A DNA stretch of 64,000 nt from Virgibacillus litoralis (GTDB lineage Bacteria; Bacillota; Bacilli; Bacillales; Amphibacillaceae): assembly GCF_017873675.1 (NCBI RefSeq), contig NZ_JAGGKK010000007.1, positions 95,675 through 159,674 of the forward strand. The letters run 5' to 3'. Positions 26,278 to 37,945 of this stretch are shown here, in pieces; the first letter of the stretch is position 1, and each line of letters starts with the position of its first letter. A program made the translations under genes and the position numbers. The notes beneath the pieces are model-generated. The model ran no database searches. It saw only the letters and a program-made list of their open reading frames with translations, and was not told the DNA's origin.

Positions 26278-27945
26278 TCAGACTTCCATGATAATCGGTA
26301 ATACCATAGGTCTGCGTTTCGTTTTTTCATAGAGGAATGGTGCAATAGTATCTGTTATTTCATTTTTGATTTCGGACCATTGTGTTGTTCTGCGTTCCAT
26401 TACTTTGTCTAAATGATTTGAAACAAGCTTTTGCGCCTCATTGATTAAGTCTTCCGATTCTCTCATATAGACAAATCCACGTGAGATAATGTCAGGACCT
26501 GATGCAATTTTAAATTCTTTCATATTTATACTTACAACGACCATGACAAGTCCTTCTTCTGATAGAATACGGCGGTCACGTAATACAATATTCCCAATAT
26601 CACCGATGCCGCTCCCATCTACATATATAGAACCTGATGGTATTTTTCCTGCTACCATTGCATTATCTTTGCCTAAGGCAAGTACATCACCAGTATCCAT
26701 TATAAATGAATTTGCTGGCTCTACATCACACGCTTCAGCAAGCTTTGTGTGTTCTTTTAACATTCTGTATTCACCATGAATCGGCATGAAGTATTTTGGC
26801 TGTATAAGTCTTAGCATTAACTTCTGCTCTTCCTGGCTGCCATGTCCGGATGTATGAATATTACTTAGACGGCCATGAATTACCTCGGCTCCAGCACGGT
26901 AAAGTTTATTAATTGTACGGCTTACACTTACAGTATTTCCAGGGATAGGGGAAGATGAAAAGATAACCGTATCACCAGGAATAATTTGTATTTGGCGGTG
27001 TGTACCGTTAGCTATTCGAGACAATGCTGCCATTGGTTCCCCTTGTGAGCCTGTACAAAGAATGGTGACTTCATTTGCCGGAAGGCGGTTGATCTGATTA
27101 GCTTCAATAAATGTATCTTTTGGAGCTTGGATATAGCCTAGTTCCTGTCCGATTCGAATAGAAGTTTCCATGCTCCGTCCAAAGACGGCTACTTTACGGT
27201 TGTGTTTAACAGCTGCTTCAACCACCTGTTGCAGGCGATAGATATTTGATGCAAACGTTGCAAAGATTAGTCGTCCATCAGCTCTAGCGAAAATATCATT
27301 AATGTTATCAGCAACAACACTTTCGGACATTGTAAATCCTGGGATTTCACTGTTTGTACTATCTGAAAGTAAGCAAAGTACGCCTTCTTTACCTATCTCA
27401 GCCATTTTTGCTATATTAGCAGGCTCGCCAACCGGTGTGAAATCAAATTTAAAGTCACCTGTATGAACTATATTCCCAGGTGGTGTTTTTACAACAACAC
27501 CATATGAATCAGGAATGCTATGGGTTGTATGGAAAAAGGAAATGGATGTTTTACGGAATTTAATAACATCTTCTTCTTGAATTGTATGCAATTTGGCATT
27601 TCTTAATAAGCCATGTTCATCTAATTTGTTTCTGATTAATCCGATCGCAAGTTTTCCAGCATAAATTGGCACATTTATTTCACGCAAGAGGTACGGAATT
27701 CCTCCGATATGGTCCTCATGCCCGTGTGTTACGAATAATCCTTTAATTTTATCTTGGTTTTGAATCAGGTAGGTGTAATCTGGAATAACATAATCAATAC
27801 CAAGTAATTCATCTTCAGGAAACTTAATTCCGGCATCGATTAAAATTATTTCATCCTGAAATTGAACACCATACGTGTTTTTTCCAATTTCACCTAATCC
27901 ACCTAATGCAAAAACTGCTGTTTGGTCATTCTTTACGAATTTCAT
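26278..27945 (-). CDS. rnjA: Ribonuclease J1
   Basis: A 555-residue metallo-beta-lactamase/beta-CASP nuclease with 5'-3' exonuclease and endonuclease activity in mRNA decay and rRNA maturation. The metal motif His74-x-His76-x-Asp78-His79 ([10 protein letters not shown]) sits at the same residue numbers as in B. subtilis RNase J1. The beta-CASP region, the [10 protein letters not shown] motif and the C-terminal dimerisation domain are complete. It lies 3 bases after rpoY, the conserved pairing in Bacillaceae. The start is unambiguous from the conserved [16 protein letters not shown]. Confidence 0.97.
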   Translation of the reverse strand: MKFVKNDQTAVFALGGLGEIGKNTYGVQFQDEIILIDAGIKFPEDELLGIDYVIPDYTYLIQNQDKIKGLFVTHGHEDHIGGIPYLLREINVPIYAGKLAIGLIRNKLDEHGLLRNAKLHTIQEEDVIKFRKTSISFFHTTHSIPDSYGVVVKTPPGNIVHTGDFKFDFTPVGEPANIAKMAEIGKEGVLCLLSDSTNSEIPGFTMSESVVADNINDIFARADGRLIFATFASNIYRLQQVVEAAVKHNRKVAVFGRSMETSIRIGQELGYIQAPKDTFIEANQINRLPANEVTILCTGSQGEPMAALSRIANGTHRQIQIIPGDTVIFSSSPIPGNTVSVSRTINKLYRAGAEVIHGRLSNIHTSGHGSQEEQKLMLRLIQPKYFMPIHGEYRMLKEHTKLAEACDVEPANSFIMDTGDVLALGKDNAMVAGKIPSGSIYVDGSGIGDIGNIVLRDRRILSEEGLVMVVVSINMKEFKIASGPDIISRGFVYMRESEDLINEAQKLVSNHLDKVMERRTTQWSEIKNEITDTIAPFLYEKTKRRPMVLPIIMEV

Positions 27946-27948
27946 TGG

Positions 27949-28158
27949 TTAGACAGTCTCCAGTTTAAAATGTTCGGATTGCTTTTCATAGTTTAAATGT
28001 GCCTCGTCCAATGGATGGATAAATTCTATATTATACTTGCGATCGTATAATTTGTTTCGTACCTCTTTTTCTGAATCTGCTTCAACATATAGGCTTTGGG
28101 TCCGTTCGCGTACAGGGACTTCACCTGGTAATTCTTGATAAAAAACTTTAAAAATCAT
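27949..28158 (-). CDS. rpoY: RNA polymerase epsilon subunit RpoY
   Basis: A 69-residue protein starting [18 protein letters not shown], matching the YkzG/RpoY family. It is a small auxiliary subunit of Firmicute RNA polymerase that binds near the secondary channel face. It sits immediately upstream of rnjA (3 bases), as in B. subtilis, so the two share a transcript. The ATG follows an AGGAGAG-type ribosome site. Confidence 0.95.
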   Translation of the reverse strand: MIFKVFYQELPGEVPVRERTQSLYVEADSEKEVRNKLYDRKYNIEFIHPLDEAHLNYEKQSEHFKLETV

Positions 28159-28376
28159 TTCATCTCTCCTTACTTCTTTTTTAGTCTATTTTTAAAATTT
28201 GCATTCCGTAATTATAAATCCCTATCCATTTGATAATACTGACCATTACTTAATAAGCTGATGGCATTTAGGCGAACAGCTGTTTCATAACATTCACATG
28301 TGTGTCCGATCCAGTCGCTTTAATAATATGCAATGGAGTAATTCGCAGTAAATTTGATTTCTCTAATACATGATGG

Positions 28377-28478
28377 TTAACTCTGGTGGTAGTCCTTTTT
28401 ACAAGTAGTAGGTACACGTCCTCTGCCTAAAAAATCCTTCCAGCGCTTTTTAAGCTTTTCTTTTAGGCGTTTTAACAT
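28377..28478 (-). CDS. Candidate 33-residue basic peptide upstream of rpoY
   Basis: A short frame on the minus strand with a good AAAGGAG site 11 bases before its ATG. A promoter-like TTCAAA-N16-TATACT lies about 80 bases further upstream (28530-28565). The peptide starts MLKRLKEKLKKRWKDF, an amphipathic basic helix, and ends with a single-Cys tail (PTTCKKDYHQS). I know no homologue. B. subtilis has ykrA hereabouts, which is absent. Expression is plausible; function unknown. Confidence 0.5.
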   Translation of the reverse strand: MLKRLKEKLKKRWKDFLGRGRVPTTCKKDYHQS

Positions 28479-28732
28479 GAGGTCTACATCTCCTTTCGAT
28501 TATTTAAGAAAAGCACCAAAAAACGTTCTACCGATCCAACCCTCTTATTTATAGTATAATACTGTTTGAGTAAATTTGAAATAAAAACACTGCAATTGTT
28601 TTAAAAAAGGCTTATTTTTCTATATTAATGATTAATTTCTACGCTTTTTCTTATGTATATTTTTAGCCTATAAATGATTCTTATACCAAAATATAATAAT
28701 AGGGACGTGTGAAAGTCCCCATATATTGAAAG

Positions 28733-29284
28733 TTATTCAATGGGTTTGGCGTTATCTGTCACAGTAAATGGATTATCTTTATTAATATGATCGTAAAACA
28801 TAACACCGTTCAGATGATCGATTTCATGCTGAAAAACTATTGCTGCATAATCCCTTAGACGCAATTTAAGTTCTGTACCATCCAAACCAGTTGCTTTAAC
28901 GGTAATCCTTGCGTATCTAGGTACATATCCTTCTACATTTCTATCTACTGACAGACAGCCTTCTCCAGAAGTTAAATATGCTTTTTCAACCGAGTGACTG
29001 ACAATTTTAGGGTTTATTAAGCCATAGCTATATAATTTTCCCTTTAAATCTTCGAAGTGAATTGCGACCATTCGTTTATTTATTGCCAATTGTGGTGCGG
29101 CCAACCCTACACCAGGCCTTAAGTCATAATCGCTTGCAATTGTTTCATCTTGACTATTCTTTAAAAAGGTAAGCATATCATTTAAAAGCTGTTTATCTTC
29201 CTCAGATGGAGGAACTGGTACCTCATCTGCTGTTTCGCGTAATGATGGATGGCCTTCTCTGACTATATCATCCATAGTTATCAT
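28733..29284 (-). CDS. def: Peptide deformylase
   Basis: A 183-residue metalloenzyme that removes the formyl group from nascent proteins. All three motifs are present: GVGLAAPQ (58-65), EGCLS with metal ligand Cys110, and QHEIDH with His153, Glu154 and His157. The insertions make it the type II form of Gram-positives, like B. subtilis YkrB. The ATG at 29284 was chosen because AAGGAG lies nine bases upstream; a frame extending eight codons further would contain that ribosome site. It is a single gene, divergent from ykyA. Confidence 0.95.
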   Translation of the reverse strand: MITMDDIVREGHPSLRETADEVPVPPSEEDKQLLNDMLTFLKNSQDETIASDYDLRPGVGLAAPQLAINKRMVAIHFEDLKGKLYSYGLINPKIVSHSVEKAYLTSGEGCLSVDRNVEGYVPRYARITVKATGLDGTELKLRLRDYAAIVFQHEIDHLNGVMFYDHINKDNPFTVTDNAKPIE

Positions 29285-29460
29285 GCATTGACACTCCTTA
29301 CAGTTCATAATGATAATATTTTAACATAATATGAATTTTTACATCATAAATTTACTATAGGACAAGTATAAATTAATTAATTTGAACCCTATTTTGTTAA
29401 AAAAATGTGTTATACTAAGGTATAAAATTTGCAGCTTAGATTGAAGGAGGATATTGACTC

Positions 29461-30153
29461 GTGGTGTTTAAAAAGTCGTTCTTAATTTTATTATTATTTA
29501 TATTAGCTATACTCACTGCTTGTAGTGGGGCATCAACCTCAGAGCAGATTTATGATCATTTGGAAAAGGCAGTGGAGCTAGAAGATACCTTTGTTAAGCA
29601 GCAGGATCCAATTGTGGAATTGGAAAAGAAGGAACAGGAAATATATAGCCAAATTATTGACCTAGGCATGAATGAGTTTGAACAAATAAAGGAACTTTCC
29701 AATCAGGCAATTGAAAACATTGAAAAGAGAAAAGAGAAAATAGAGCTGGAAAAGGAAAGTATTGCAGCTTCCAAAGAGGAATTCACAAAAATTGAAAGCA
29801 TGATTGAAGACTTGGAACAAGAGGATGCACAGAAGAACGCGAAAGAGATGTATAGTGTAATGACCGATCGGTATAACGCATATGATAAGTTATATCAAGC
29901 ATACTCCGAAACGCTAAAGCTTGAAAAAGATTTGTATACAATGCTGCAAAAGGAAGACTTGGAGCAAGAAACACTAACTAAGCATATAACAAAGGTCAAT
30001 GATAGTTATCAACAGGTGATTGCAGCGAACGAAACATTCAATGAACGTACTACTGAATATAATGCATTAAAAGAAGAGTTTTATTCTGCTGCGGGAATAG
30101 ATGCGGAATATGAAAATAATGCACCAACAGGCGAAAAAAACAGTACAGAATAA
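29461..30153 (+). CDS. ykyA: YkyA-type putative cell-wall-associated lipoprotein
   Basis: A 230-residue exported lipoprotein: the signal peptide ends in a lipobox with Cys near residue 21 (AILTACSG). The mature part is almost wholly charged coiled-coil helix (KELSNQAIENIEKRKEKIELEKES and on), as in the YkyA family. The location immediately upstream of pdhA matches B. subtilis ykyA. Start is GTG after GGAGG; a second GTG is the next codon. Function is unknown beyond envelope location. Confidence 0.88.
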   Translation: MVFKKSFLILLLFILAILTACSGASTSEQIYDHLEKAVELEDTFVKQQDPIVELEKKEQEIYSQIIDLGMNEFEQIKELSNQAIENIEKRKEKIELEKESIAASKEEFTKIESMIEDLEQEDAQKNAKEMYSVMTDRYNAYDKLYQAYSETLKLEKDLYTMLQKEDLEQETLTKHITKVNDSYQQVIAANETFNERTTEYNALKEEFYSAAGIDAEYENNAPTGEKNSTE

Positions 30154-31647
<1,494 letters not shown>

Positions 31648-31650
31648 ACC

Positions 31651-32628
31651 ATGGCACAAAAGACTATGATTCAAGCAATCACTGATGCAATGCACAACGA
31701 ATTAAAAAATGATGAAAATGTGCTTGTATATGGTGAGGATGTCGGTCAAAATGGCGGTGTGTTCCGTGCCACAGAAGGGTTACAAGATGAATTTGGCGAA
31801 GAACGTGTATTTGATACGCCACTAGCCGAATCAGGAATTGGTGGACTGTCGATTGGTCTTGCTCTGCAAGGTTTTCGTCCGGTACCGGAAATTCAGTTCT
31901 TCGGCTTCATCTATGAAGCAATGGATGCTGTTAATGGCCAAATGGCGCGGATGCGTTATCGTTCTGGCGGTACGAAACCAATGCCAATAACAATACGTTC
32001 TCCATTTGGCGGTGGTGTGCACACACCTGAACTTCATGCTGATTCGCTTGAAGGGCTAATTGCACAGCAACCTGGTATAAGAGTTGTCATTCCATCAACA
32101 CCATATGACGCAAAAGGACTTTTAATCTCAGCTATACGCGATAATGATCCCGTACTATTTTTAGAACACATGAAATTATATCGTTCCTTCCGTGGTGAAG
32201 TTCCAGATGAGGAATATACAGTTGAACTTGATAAGGCGGATATAAAACGGGAAGGTAAAGACGTTACACTTGTTGCTTATGGCGCAATGGTTCATGCAGC
32301 CTTAAAAGCAGCGGATGAACTTGAAAAGGATAATATTGACGCTGAAGTTATTGATCTTCGTACGGTATCACCGGTTGATGTAGATACAATTGTTGAGTCG
32401 GTTAAGAAAACCAATCGAATGGTTATGGTTCAGGAAGCTCAGCGTCAAGCTGGAGTTGGAGCACACGTAATATCAGAAATTCAGGAACGAGCAATACTCC
32501 ATCTGGAAGCACCTATTTTACGAGTTACTGCTCCAGATACTGTTTATGCATTCTCACAAGCTGAGGAAATATGGCTACCAAATCATGAAGACATCGTAGA
32601 AAGAGTAAATCAAGTAATTAACTTTTAA
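31651..32628 (+). CDS. pdhB: Pyruvate dehydrogenase E1 beta subunit
   Basis: A 325-residue transketolase-like subunit that completes the E1 alpha2-beta2 heterotetramer. It contains the cofactor-contacting Glu region ([20 protein letters not shown]) and the conserved C-terminal domain. Membership is clear from [18 protein letters not shown] and [18 protein letters not shown]. It is spaced 3 bases from pdhA and 23 from pdhC, all in one operon. Confidence 0.97.
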   Translation: MAQKTMIQAITDAMHNELKNDENVLVYGEDVGQNGGVFRATEGLQDEFGEERVFDTPLAESGIGGLSIGLALQGFRPVPEIQFFGFIYEAMDAVNGQMARMRYRSGGTKPMPITIRSPFGGGVHTPELHADSLEGLIAQQPGIRVVIPSTPYDAKGLLISAIRDNDPVLFLEHMKLYRSFRGEVPDEEYTVELDKADIKREGKDVTLVAYGAMVHAALKAADELEKDNIDAEVIDLRTVSPVDVDTIVESVKKTNRMVMVQEAQRQAGVGAHVISEIQERAILHLEAPILRVTAPDTVYAFSQAEEIWLPNHEDIVERVNQVINF

Positions 32629-32651
32629 TTAAAGGATTGGAGGTAGTAATA

Positions 32652-33965
32652 ATGGCTTACAATTTTAAACTGCCTGATATTGGTGAAGGAATTCATGAAG
32701 GCGAAATTGTAAAATGGTTTGTTAAAGAAGGCGACGAAATTAAAGAAGATGATGTGCTTTGTGAAGTGCAAAATGATAAAGCTGTCGTTGAAATCCCTTC
32801 TCCAGTTGAAGGAACTGTTGAAAAGGTTCATGTTGAAGAGGGCACAGTATCAACTGTTGGTGATACTATCATTACAATTGATGCAGAAGGCTATGAGGAT
32901 CAGGAAGATGACGCTGGAGAAACGGAAGAATCAAAGGAAGAGTCAAAAGCTAGTAGTGATCAGGAATCTGATAAAAAAGAATCTGCAGAAAAAAAGAATA
33001 ATGAGTCAGACGATAAAGAAGAAACGAAAGATAAATCTTCCGACGATAAACGCGTAATTGCAATGCCTTCTGTACGTAAGTATGCTCGTGAAAATGAAGT
33101 ATCTATTCAGGATGTACAGGGGTCCGGTAAAAATGGACGCATCCTAAAGGAAGATATAGACAAATACTTAAGCGGTGACCAAAAAGCAGATACAGATGCT
33201 GCTTCACAAGAGCAAGAAGAAGAAACAACAGCATCTAAAGAAACGCAAGTTCCAAAAGGTGAATACGCCGAAACACGCGAGAAAATGAGTGGCATCCGCA
33301 AGTCGATTGCAAAAGCAATGGTTAATTCGAAAACGAAAGCACCACATGTAACACTAATGGATGAAGTAGATGTAACAGAGCTTGTTGCTCACCGTAAGAA
33401 ATTTAAAGCTGTAGCAGCTGAGCAGGATATTAAATTAACTTATCTGCCTTACGTTGCAAAAGCATTAGTCTCAGCATCTAAGAAATATCCAATATTAAAT
33501 GCTGCTGTTGATGATGAAACCGATGAAATTATTCACAAGCATTATTACAACATTGGAATTGCAGCGGATACTGATAAAGGTTTATTAGTCCCAGTTGTAA
33601 AAGATGCAGATCGCAAATCAATTTTCACCATTTCACAAGAGATAAATGAATTGGCAGAAAAGGCTCGTAGTGGTAAACTTGCATCTGATGAGATGAAAGG
33701 CGCATCAAACACAATTACTAACATTGGTTCAGCTGGTGGACAATGGTTTACTCCTGTTCTTAATTATCCAGAAGCAATTATTCTTGGTATTGGAAGAATT
33801 GCTGAAAAACCAATTGTACGTGATGGTGAGATTGTTGTTGCTCCTGTTCTTGCGGTGTCATTTAGCTTTGATCATCGAATCGTTGATGGTGCAACAGCAC
33901 AACTTGCATTAAATCAGATTAAACGATTATTGAACGATCCACAATTAATTATGATGGAGGCGTAG
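32652..33965 (+). CDS. pdhC: Dihydrolipoamide acetyltransferase (E2 of PDH)
   Basis: A 437-residue E2 core protein with one lipoyl domain (1-80; lipoylated Lys in QNDKAVVEI). A very acidic/lysine-rich linker (about 85-135), a peripheral-subunit-binding domain (about 137-175, [13 protein letters not shown]) and a second linker follow. The C-terminal acyltransferase domain has the catalytic HRIVDG. It forms the multimeric core carrying E1 and E3. The ATG at 32652 follows GGAGG; an in-frame TTG at 32637 overlaps that site. Only one lipoyl domain is present, as in B. subtilis. Confidence 0.97.
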   Translation: MAYNFKLPDIGEGIHEGEIVKWFVKEGDEIKEDDVLCEVQNDKAVVEIPSPVEGTVEKVHVEEGTVSTVGDTIITIDAEGYEDQEDDAGETEESKEESKASSDQESDKKESAEKKNNESDDKEETKDKSSDDKRVIAMPSVRKYARENEVSIQDVQGSGKNGRILKEDIDKYLSGDQKADTDAASQEQEEETTASKETQVPKGEYAETREKMSGIRKSIAKAMVNSKTKAPHVTLMDEVDVTELVAHRKKFKAVAAEQDIKLTYLPYVAKALVSASKKYPILNAAVDDETDEIIHKHYYNIGIAADTDKGLLVPVVKDADRKSIFTISQEINELAEKARSGKLASDEMKGASNTITNIGSAGGQWFTPVLNYPEAIILGIGRIAEKPIVRDGEIVVAPVLAVSFSFDHRIVDGATAQLALNQIKRLLNDPQLIMMEA

Positions 33966-33968
33966 ATT

Positions 33969-35375
33969 ATGGTAGTAGGAGATTTTCCAATTGAGTTAGA
34001 CACATTAGTAGTTGGAGCAGGACCGGGTGGCTATGTAGCTGCCATCCGTGCTGCCCAAACTGGTCAAAATGTAACAATTGTTGATAAAGGTGCACTTGGC
34101 GGTGTTTGCTTAAATGTTGGGTGTATCCCATCTAAAGCAATGATTCAAGCTGGTCATTTGACGGAAAACGCTCATGGTAATGAAGAATTAGGTATAAAAA
34201 CGGAAAATGTATCCGTTGATTTTTCCAAAGTTCAGGAATGGAAAGGAAAAGTTGTTAACAAATTAACTTCTGGCGTTGAAAGTCTATTGAAAGGCAATAA
34301 AGTGGACATAGTTAAAGGCGAAGTATACTTTGTTGATAAAAATACAGTAAAAGTTATGGATGAAAAGAATTCACAGACTTATACATTTAACAACTGTATT
34401 ATTGCAACGGGTTCAACACCAATTGAAATTCCTAGTTTCAAATTCACGGATCGCGTTATTGATTCTACCGGTGCATTAGATCTAAAAGAAATTCCTAAGA
34501 AAATGGTAGTTATCGGAGGCGGTTATATTGGTACTGAGTTAGGCACTGCATATGCTAACTTTGGAACTGATGTAACAATCCTTGAAGGCACAAAGCAGAT
34601 TCTTGGCGCTTTCGAAAAACAAATGCAGCAAGTAGTAAGCAAACGTCTTAAGAAAAAAGGTGTAACAGTTACTACAGAAGCAATGGCAAAAGGTGTTGAA
34701 GAATCTAAAGATGGTGTAACAGTGACCTATGAAGTTAACGGGAAAGAAGAAACCGTTGACGCTGACTACGTATTGGTAACAGTTGGTCGCCGTCCTAATA
34801 CAGCAGAAATTGGTTTAGAGCAAGTAGGTATTGATGTAGATGATAAAGGACTTATTAAAATTGATAAACAATGCCGTACAAACATAGACAATATTTATGC
34901 AATTGGTGATATTGTTGATGGACCTCCATTAGCTCATAAAGCATCATATGAAGGAAAAGTGGCAGCAGAAGTAATCGGTGGAGAGAAATCAGAAATCGAT
35001 TATATTGGAATACCTACAGTTGTATTCTCAGATCCTGAGTTAGCTACAGTTGGCTATAGTCAACAAGAAGCAAAAGATGCTGGGTACAATGCAAAGGCAT
35101 CTAAGTTTCCATTCGCTGCTAACGGCCGTGCATTATCATTAAATGATAGTGATGGATTTATGAAATTAATTACCAGAGAGGAAGATGGTCTGGTAATTGG
35201 AGCTCAGATTGCTGGTCCAAATGCTAGTGAAATGATAGCAGAAGTTGGATTGGCAATTGAAGCAGGAATGACAGCGGAAGATATAGCGTTGACAATTCAT
35301 AACCATCCAAGTCTTGGTGAAATTACGATGGAAGCTGCTGATGTAGCATTAGGAATGCCAATACACACAATGTAA
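33969..35375 (+). CDS. pdhD: Dihydrolipoamide dehydrogenase (E3)
   Basis: A 468-residue flavoprotein with FAD motif GAGPGGY, redox-active disulfide in [15 protein letters not shown] motif [10 protein letters not shown] and catalytic His-Glu in [13 protein letters not shown]. It reoxidises the lipoyl group of E2, and probably serves 2-oxoglutarate and branched-chain dehydrogenases too. The GGAGG for its start lies within the last codons of pdhC. A strong terminator follows the stop. Confidence 0.97.
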   Translation: MVVGDFPIELDTLVVGAGPGGYVAAIRAAQTGQNVTIVDKGALGGVCLNVGCIPSKAMIQAGHLTENAHGNEELGIKTENVSVDFSKVQEWKGKVVNKLTSGVESLLKGNKVDIVKGEVYFVDKNTVKVMDEKNSQTYTFNNCIIATGSTPIEIPSFKFTDRVIDSTGALDLKEIPKKMVVIGGGYIGTELGTAYANFGTDVTILEGTKQILGAFEKQMQQVVSKRLKKKGVTVTTEAMAKGVEESKDGVTVTYEVNGKEETVDADYVLVTVGRRPNTAEIGLEQVGIDVDDKGLIKIDKQCRTNIDNIYAIGDIVDGPPLAHKASYEGKVAAEVIGGEKSEIDYIGIPTVVFSDPELATVGYSQQEAKDAGYNAKASKFPFAANGRALSLNDSDGFMKLITREEDGLVIGAQIAGPNASEMIAEVGLAIEAGMTAEDIALTIHNHPSLGEITMEAADVALGMPIHTM

Positions 35376-35389
35376 TTCAAGATTTTTAA

Positions 35390-35421
35390 AGAGAGCTGCC
35401 ATAGTGCAGTTCTCTTTTTTT
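35390..35421 (+). terminator. Terminator of the pdh operon
   Basis: AGAGAGCTGC and GCAGTTCTCT (one G-U pair) form a 10-bp stem followed by TTTTTTT. Confidence 0.92.
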
Positions 35422-35700
35422 GTTGTATAGGAAATTATAAAATTTAAGTGCTGTGGATAATTGGACTTCCGAATCAGTGACGTCCAGCTCCGACGTACAG
35501 GACGTACTAGTGCCGGTGACGCCACAGGACGTGGCGTTCTCACCGGCCAGCGCCTAGCACCTAGTGGACTTCCCTCTCCGTGTCTACGATAAGAAATAAA
35601 GGATGTTCGACTAAAACCACCACATCCTGTGGCAACGTCGACCCACCCGCAGCGCTGAGCGCAGTCCATACTGCGCTGAACAGGCGCTTGCGCTTTTGTT
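35421..35700 (+). repeat. Repeat family B, copy 1 (GC-rich, about 280 bp)
   Basis: It starts in the pdhD terminator T run and ends AACAGGCGCTTGCGCTTTTG. The core from GGACTTCCGAATCAG to CGTGTCTACGATAAG is nearly identical to 44521-44652. It includes a strong hairpin (GCCGGTGACGCCAC against GTGGCGTTCTCACCGGC) and the AGCGCCTAGCACCTAG segment, reminiscent of a repeat I recall as common in Bacillaceae. GC content is far above its surroundings. No coding function is credible. Confidence 0.88.
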
Positions 35701-35913
35701 CTTCCAGTTAACAAAACTATCATCCAATTGTAAAAGGTCAATAACGAAGAAGAAGGGAGTTGTTTAAGTAAGAGTACTATTTATTGCTAGCGCACATACT
35801 TGACCGCTAAGTAATTTTCTTCTTCTTATCTTGTTGCTTCTGTTTCATGCCAACTATGCATTCGTTGCTATGTATTAACTGATTTATTTTTAAAGTTGTT
35901 TTACATACAGCCC

Positions 35914-35973
35914 AAAAAGAAGCAGTTCAGTTAAAGGTACAAAAATCGTTTTTGTGCTAAAACTGAACTGCTT
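35914..35973 (-). terminator. Likely terminator of the BCCT transporter gene
   Basis: AAGCAGTTCAGTT and AACTGAACTGCTT form a 13-bp stem with further pairing inside; on the minus strand CTTTTT follows. It lies about 100 bases past the opuD-like stop, with family A copy 35983-36070 between them. Confidence 0.8.
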
Positions 35974-35982
35974 GTAAATTTA

Positions 35983-36070
35983 GCAGATAAGAAAGTATAA
36001 CTACTTTCTTACTGTATAAGTGCAACTAAGGCAATTCGCCCAAAGACTTGGCGAATGCCAAGTTTTCTAA
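35983..36070 (+). repeat. Repeat family A, full copy (A1 type)
   Basis: The left hairpin is GCAGATAAGAAAG...CTTTCTTACTG, followed by TATAAGTGCAACTAA. The right hairpin pairs GGCAATTCGCC with GGCGAATGCC across CAAAGACTT, and the end is AAGTTTTCTAA, three bases from the opuD-like stop codon. The left end lies ten bases from the hairpin at 35920-35973. Confidence 0.92.
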
Positions 36071-36073
36071 TAT

Positions 36074-37582
36074 TTATTGTCTTTTCCGCCGTAAATCGAT
36101 TTCTCTGGCCTCTTCTCTAAATGATTTCATTAACGAAAATATAATCAAAATCATGATTATAGCAAATGGAAAGGCTGCTATTATCGAGGCTGTTTGTAAA
36201 GCTCCGAGTCCGCCTTGCCACAACAACACCGCTGCAGCACTTGATTGGATAATTCCCCATACAAACTTAACAGTATTTGGTGGATATAAGCTTCCACCAG
36301 TCGTTTGCATTCCCAATACAAATGTTGCAGAGTCTGCCGATGTGATAAAGAATGTACTGATTAATAAAATCGCAATGATAGACATTACAGTGCCAAATGG
36401 AAATTGTTCCAAGACCACAAAGAGTGCTGCTTCACTGCCGAGGTTATCTACTACCTGCTGAATTTCTGCACCCTGAAAATGTTCCAGGTTGATTGCCGAT
36501 CCACCGAATACGGAAAACCAAAGAGCACCAAATATGGTTGGTACTAACAGAACGCCTAATACGAATTCTCGAATCGTTCTGCCTTTAGATACTCGGGCAA
36601 TAAATGTACCTACAAATGGTGCCCATGCGATCCACCATGCCCAATAAAAAATAGTCCAGTCCTGTATCCATGAGTCATCCATATCAAAAGGTGTTAATCG
36701 GAAGCTCATGCCTGGCAGGTTTTGTACGTAACTGCCAAAGGTTGTTGTGAATAGATTCATGATGAAGTTTGTAGGGCCTGCAAATAAGAGAAACAGCATT
36801 AAAGCAATTGCTAAAATTATGTTTGTATTACTAAGATATTTAATCCCTTTATTCAGGCCTGTCATGGCAGACGTCATATAAAGAACGGTAACAATTCCAA
36901 TAATAATTAGCTGCAGTGAAATGTTTTTGTCTAAACCAAATACATACGATATACCTCCAGAAATTTGGATTGCCCCAAGACCTAGTGAAGTTGAAACCCC
37001 AAAAATTGTTGCGAATACAACTATAAAATCAATAAGAGTTCCCCATGCCCCTTTAACCTTATCACCGAATAAAGGTTCAAGAATTGCACTTACAACTCCT
37101 GGAGATTGCTTTCTGAATTTAAAGTATGCTAAGGCCAATGCAATTGTGGCGTAAATTGCCCATGGATGCAGTCCCCAATGAAAGAAACTGTAACGCATAG
37201 CAGTTTTAGCGGTATCACTTGTGTTAGGTTCTCCAAATGGAGGAGTGTGATAATGTGATAATGGCTCTGCAGCACCCCAGAATACTAATCCAATTCCCAT
37301 ACCTGCACTGAAAAGCATTGCAAACCAAGTTAAATAGGAATATTCAGGCTTGTCCCCTGGTTTTCCCAGTTTTATATTGCCGTATTTGGAAAAGATCAAA
37401 TAGATTGCAAATACCAAGAATGCTGTTGCACTCATCAAGTAGAACCAGCCAAATTTTTCTACCAAATACCCTTGGATATTTGATGTTACATCATTCATAT
37501 TACTATTTGGAAGGATCCCCCAAATAATAAATAATACTGCCACGATGGCTGAAATGTAGAATACCTTTGTCACTTTTTTCAT
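36074..37582 (-). CDS. opuD: BCCT-family glycine betaine/compatible-solute transporter (OpuD-like)
   Basis: A 502-residue sodium-coupled transporter with 12 predicted helices. The BCCT signature GMGIGLVFWGAAEPLSHY is in helix 3, and the substrate-site tryptophans are in TIFYWAWWIAWAPFVG. Members import glycine betaine, proline betaine or choline for osmoprotection, fitting a salt-tolerant Bacillaceae. The ATG at 37582 follows GAGAGGA; the longer upstream frame has no ribosome site. OpuD is the closest name I can support by length and motifs; exact substrate is inferred. Confidence 0.88.
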   Translation of the reverse strand: MKKVTKVFYISAIVAVLFIIWGILPNSNMNDVTSNIQGYLVEKFGWFYLMSATAFLVFAIYLIFSKYGNIKLGKPGDKPEYSYLTWFAMLFSAGMGIGLVFWGAAEPLSHYHTPPFGEPNTSDTAKTAMRYSFFHWGLHPWAIYATIALALAYFKFRKQSPGVVSAILEPLFGDKVKGAWGTLIDFIVVFATIFGVSTSLGLGAIQISGGISYVFGLDKNISLQLIIIGIVTVLYMTSAMTGLNKGIKYLSNTNIILAIALMLFLLFAGPTNFIMNLFTTTFGSYVQNLPGMSFRLTPFDMDDSWIQDWTIFYWAWWIAWAPFVGTFIARVSKGRTIREFVLGVLLVPTIFGALWFSVFGGSAINLEHFQGAEIQQVVDNLGSEAALFVVLEQFPFGTVMSIIAILLISTFFITSADSATFVLGMQTTGGSLYPPNTVKFVWGIIQSSAAAVLLWQGGLGALQTASIIAAFPFAIIMILIIFSLMKSFREEAREIDLRRKRQ

Positions 37583-37945
37583 ATGAACAATCCTCTCTAT
37601 GTAGATTATTTTCACAAAGTATGTGTAAGGAATAAAGCACTTACGTATTGAAACATACGATAATAAATAGTTCAATTCTTACGCAAATAATTAGTACAAT
37701 GTGCTTATTGTTTCCTTTAGATTTAATATAATTCTCTGTATATATATCCTTTTACGTATTCCCAAACTAGGAAAAATTAAACAATAACTCTTAGAACACT
37801 ACGAATTTACTAAGTCTCTGTCGCGAATGCTTTATGCAGTAAGAATATTTATTTTTTTATCTGCTGAAAAAGTATAGTCATTACCTGCTGATATCATATA
37901 TAATTAATATAATGTCATATACGCATATAATAGGGGGGGACAGCT
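37583..37945. other. Divergent upstream region of the BCCT and CE4 genes
   Basis: No gene was seen. A degenerate reverse-oriented family A left hairpin (GCAGTAAGAATATTTA..., 37836-37864) is the only structured piece. The rest is AT-rich promoter-type sequence. Confidence 0.5.

Noticed and set aside
28268..28417. 49-codon GTG-started frame on the minus strand overlapping the 33-residue candidate
   Set aside because: Its composition looks protein-like, but it has no usable ribosome site and overlaps a better-supported frame. Kept only as a note.
35349..35741. 130-codon minus-strand frame after pdhD
   Set aside because: It runs through the pdhD terminator and the GC-rich family B repeat. Long open frames are expected by chance in such GC-rich sequence, and its product shows no family features.
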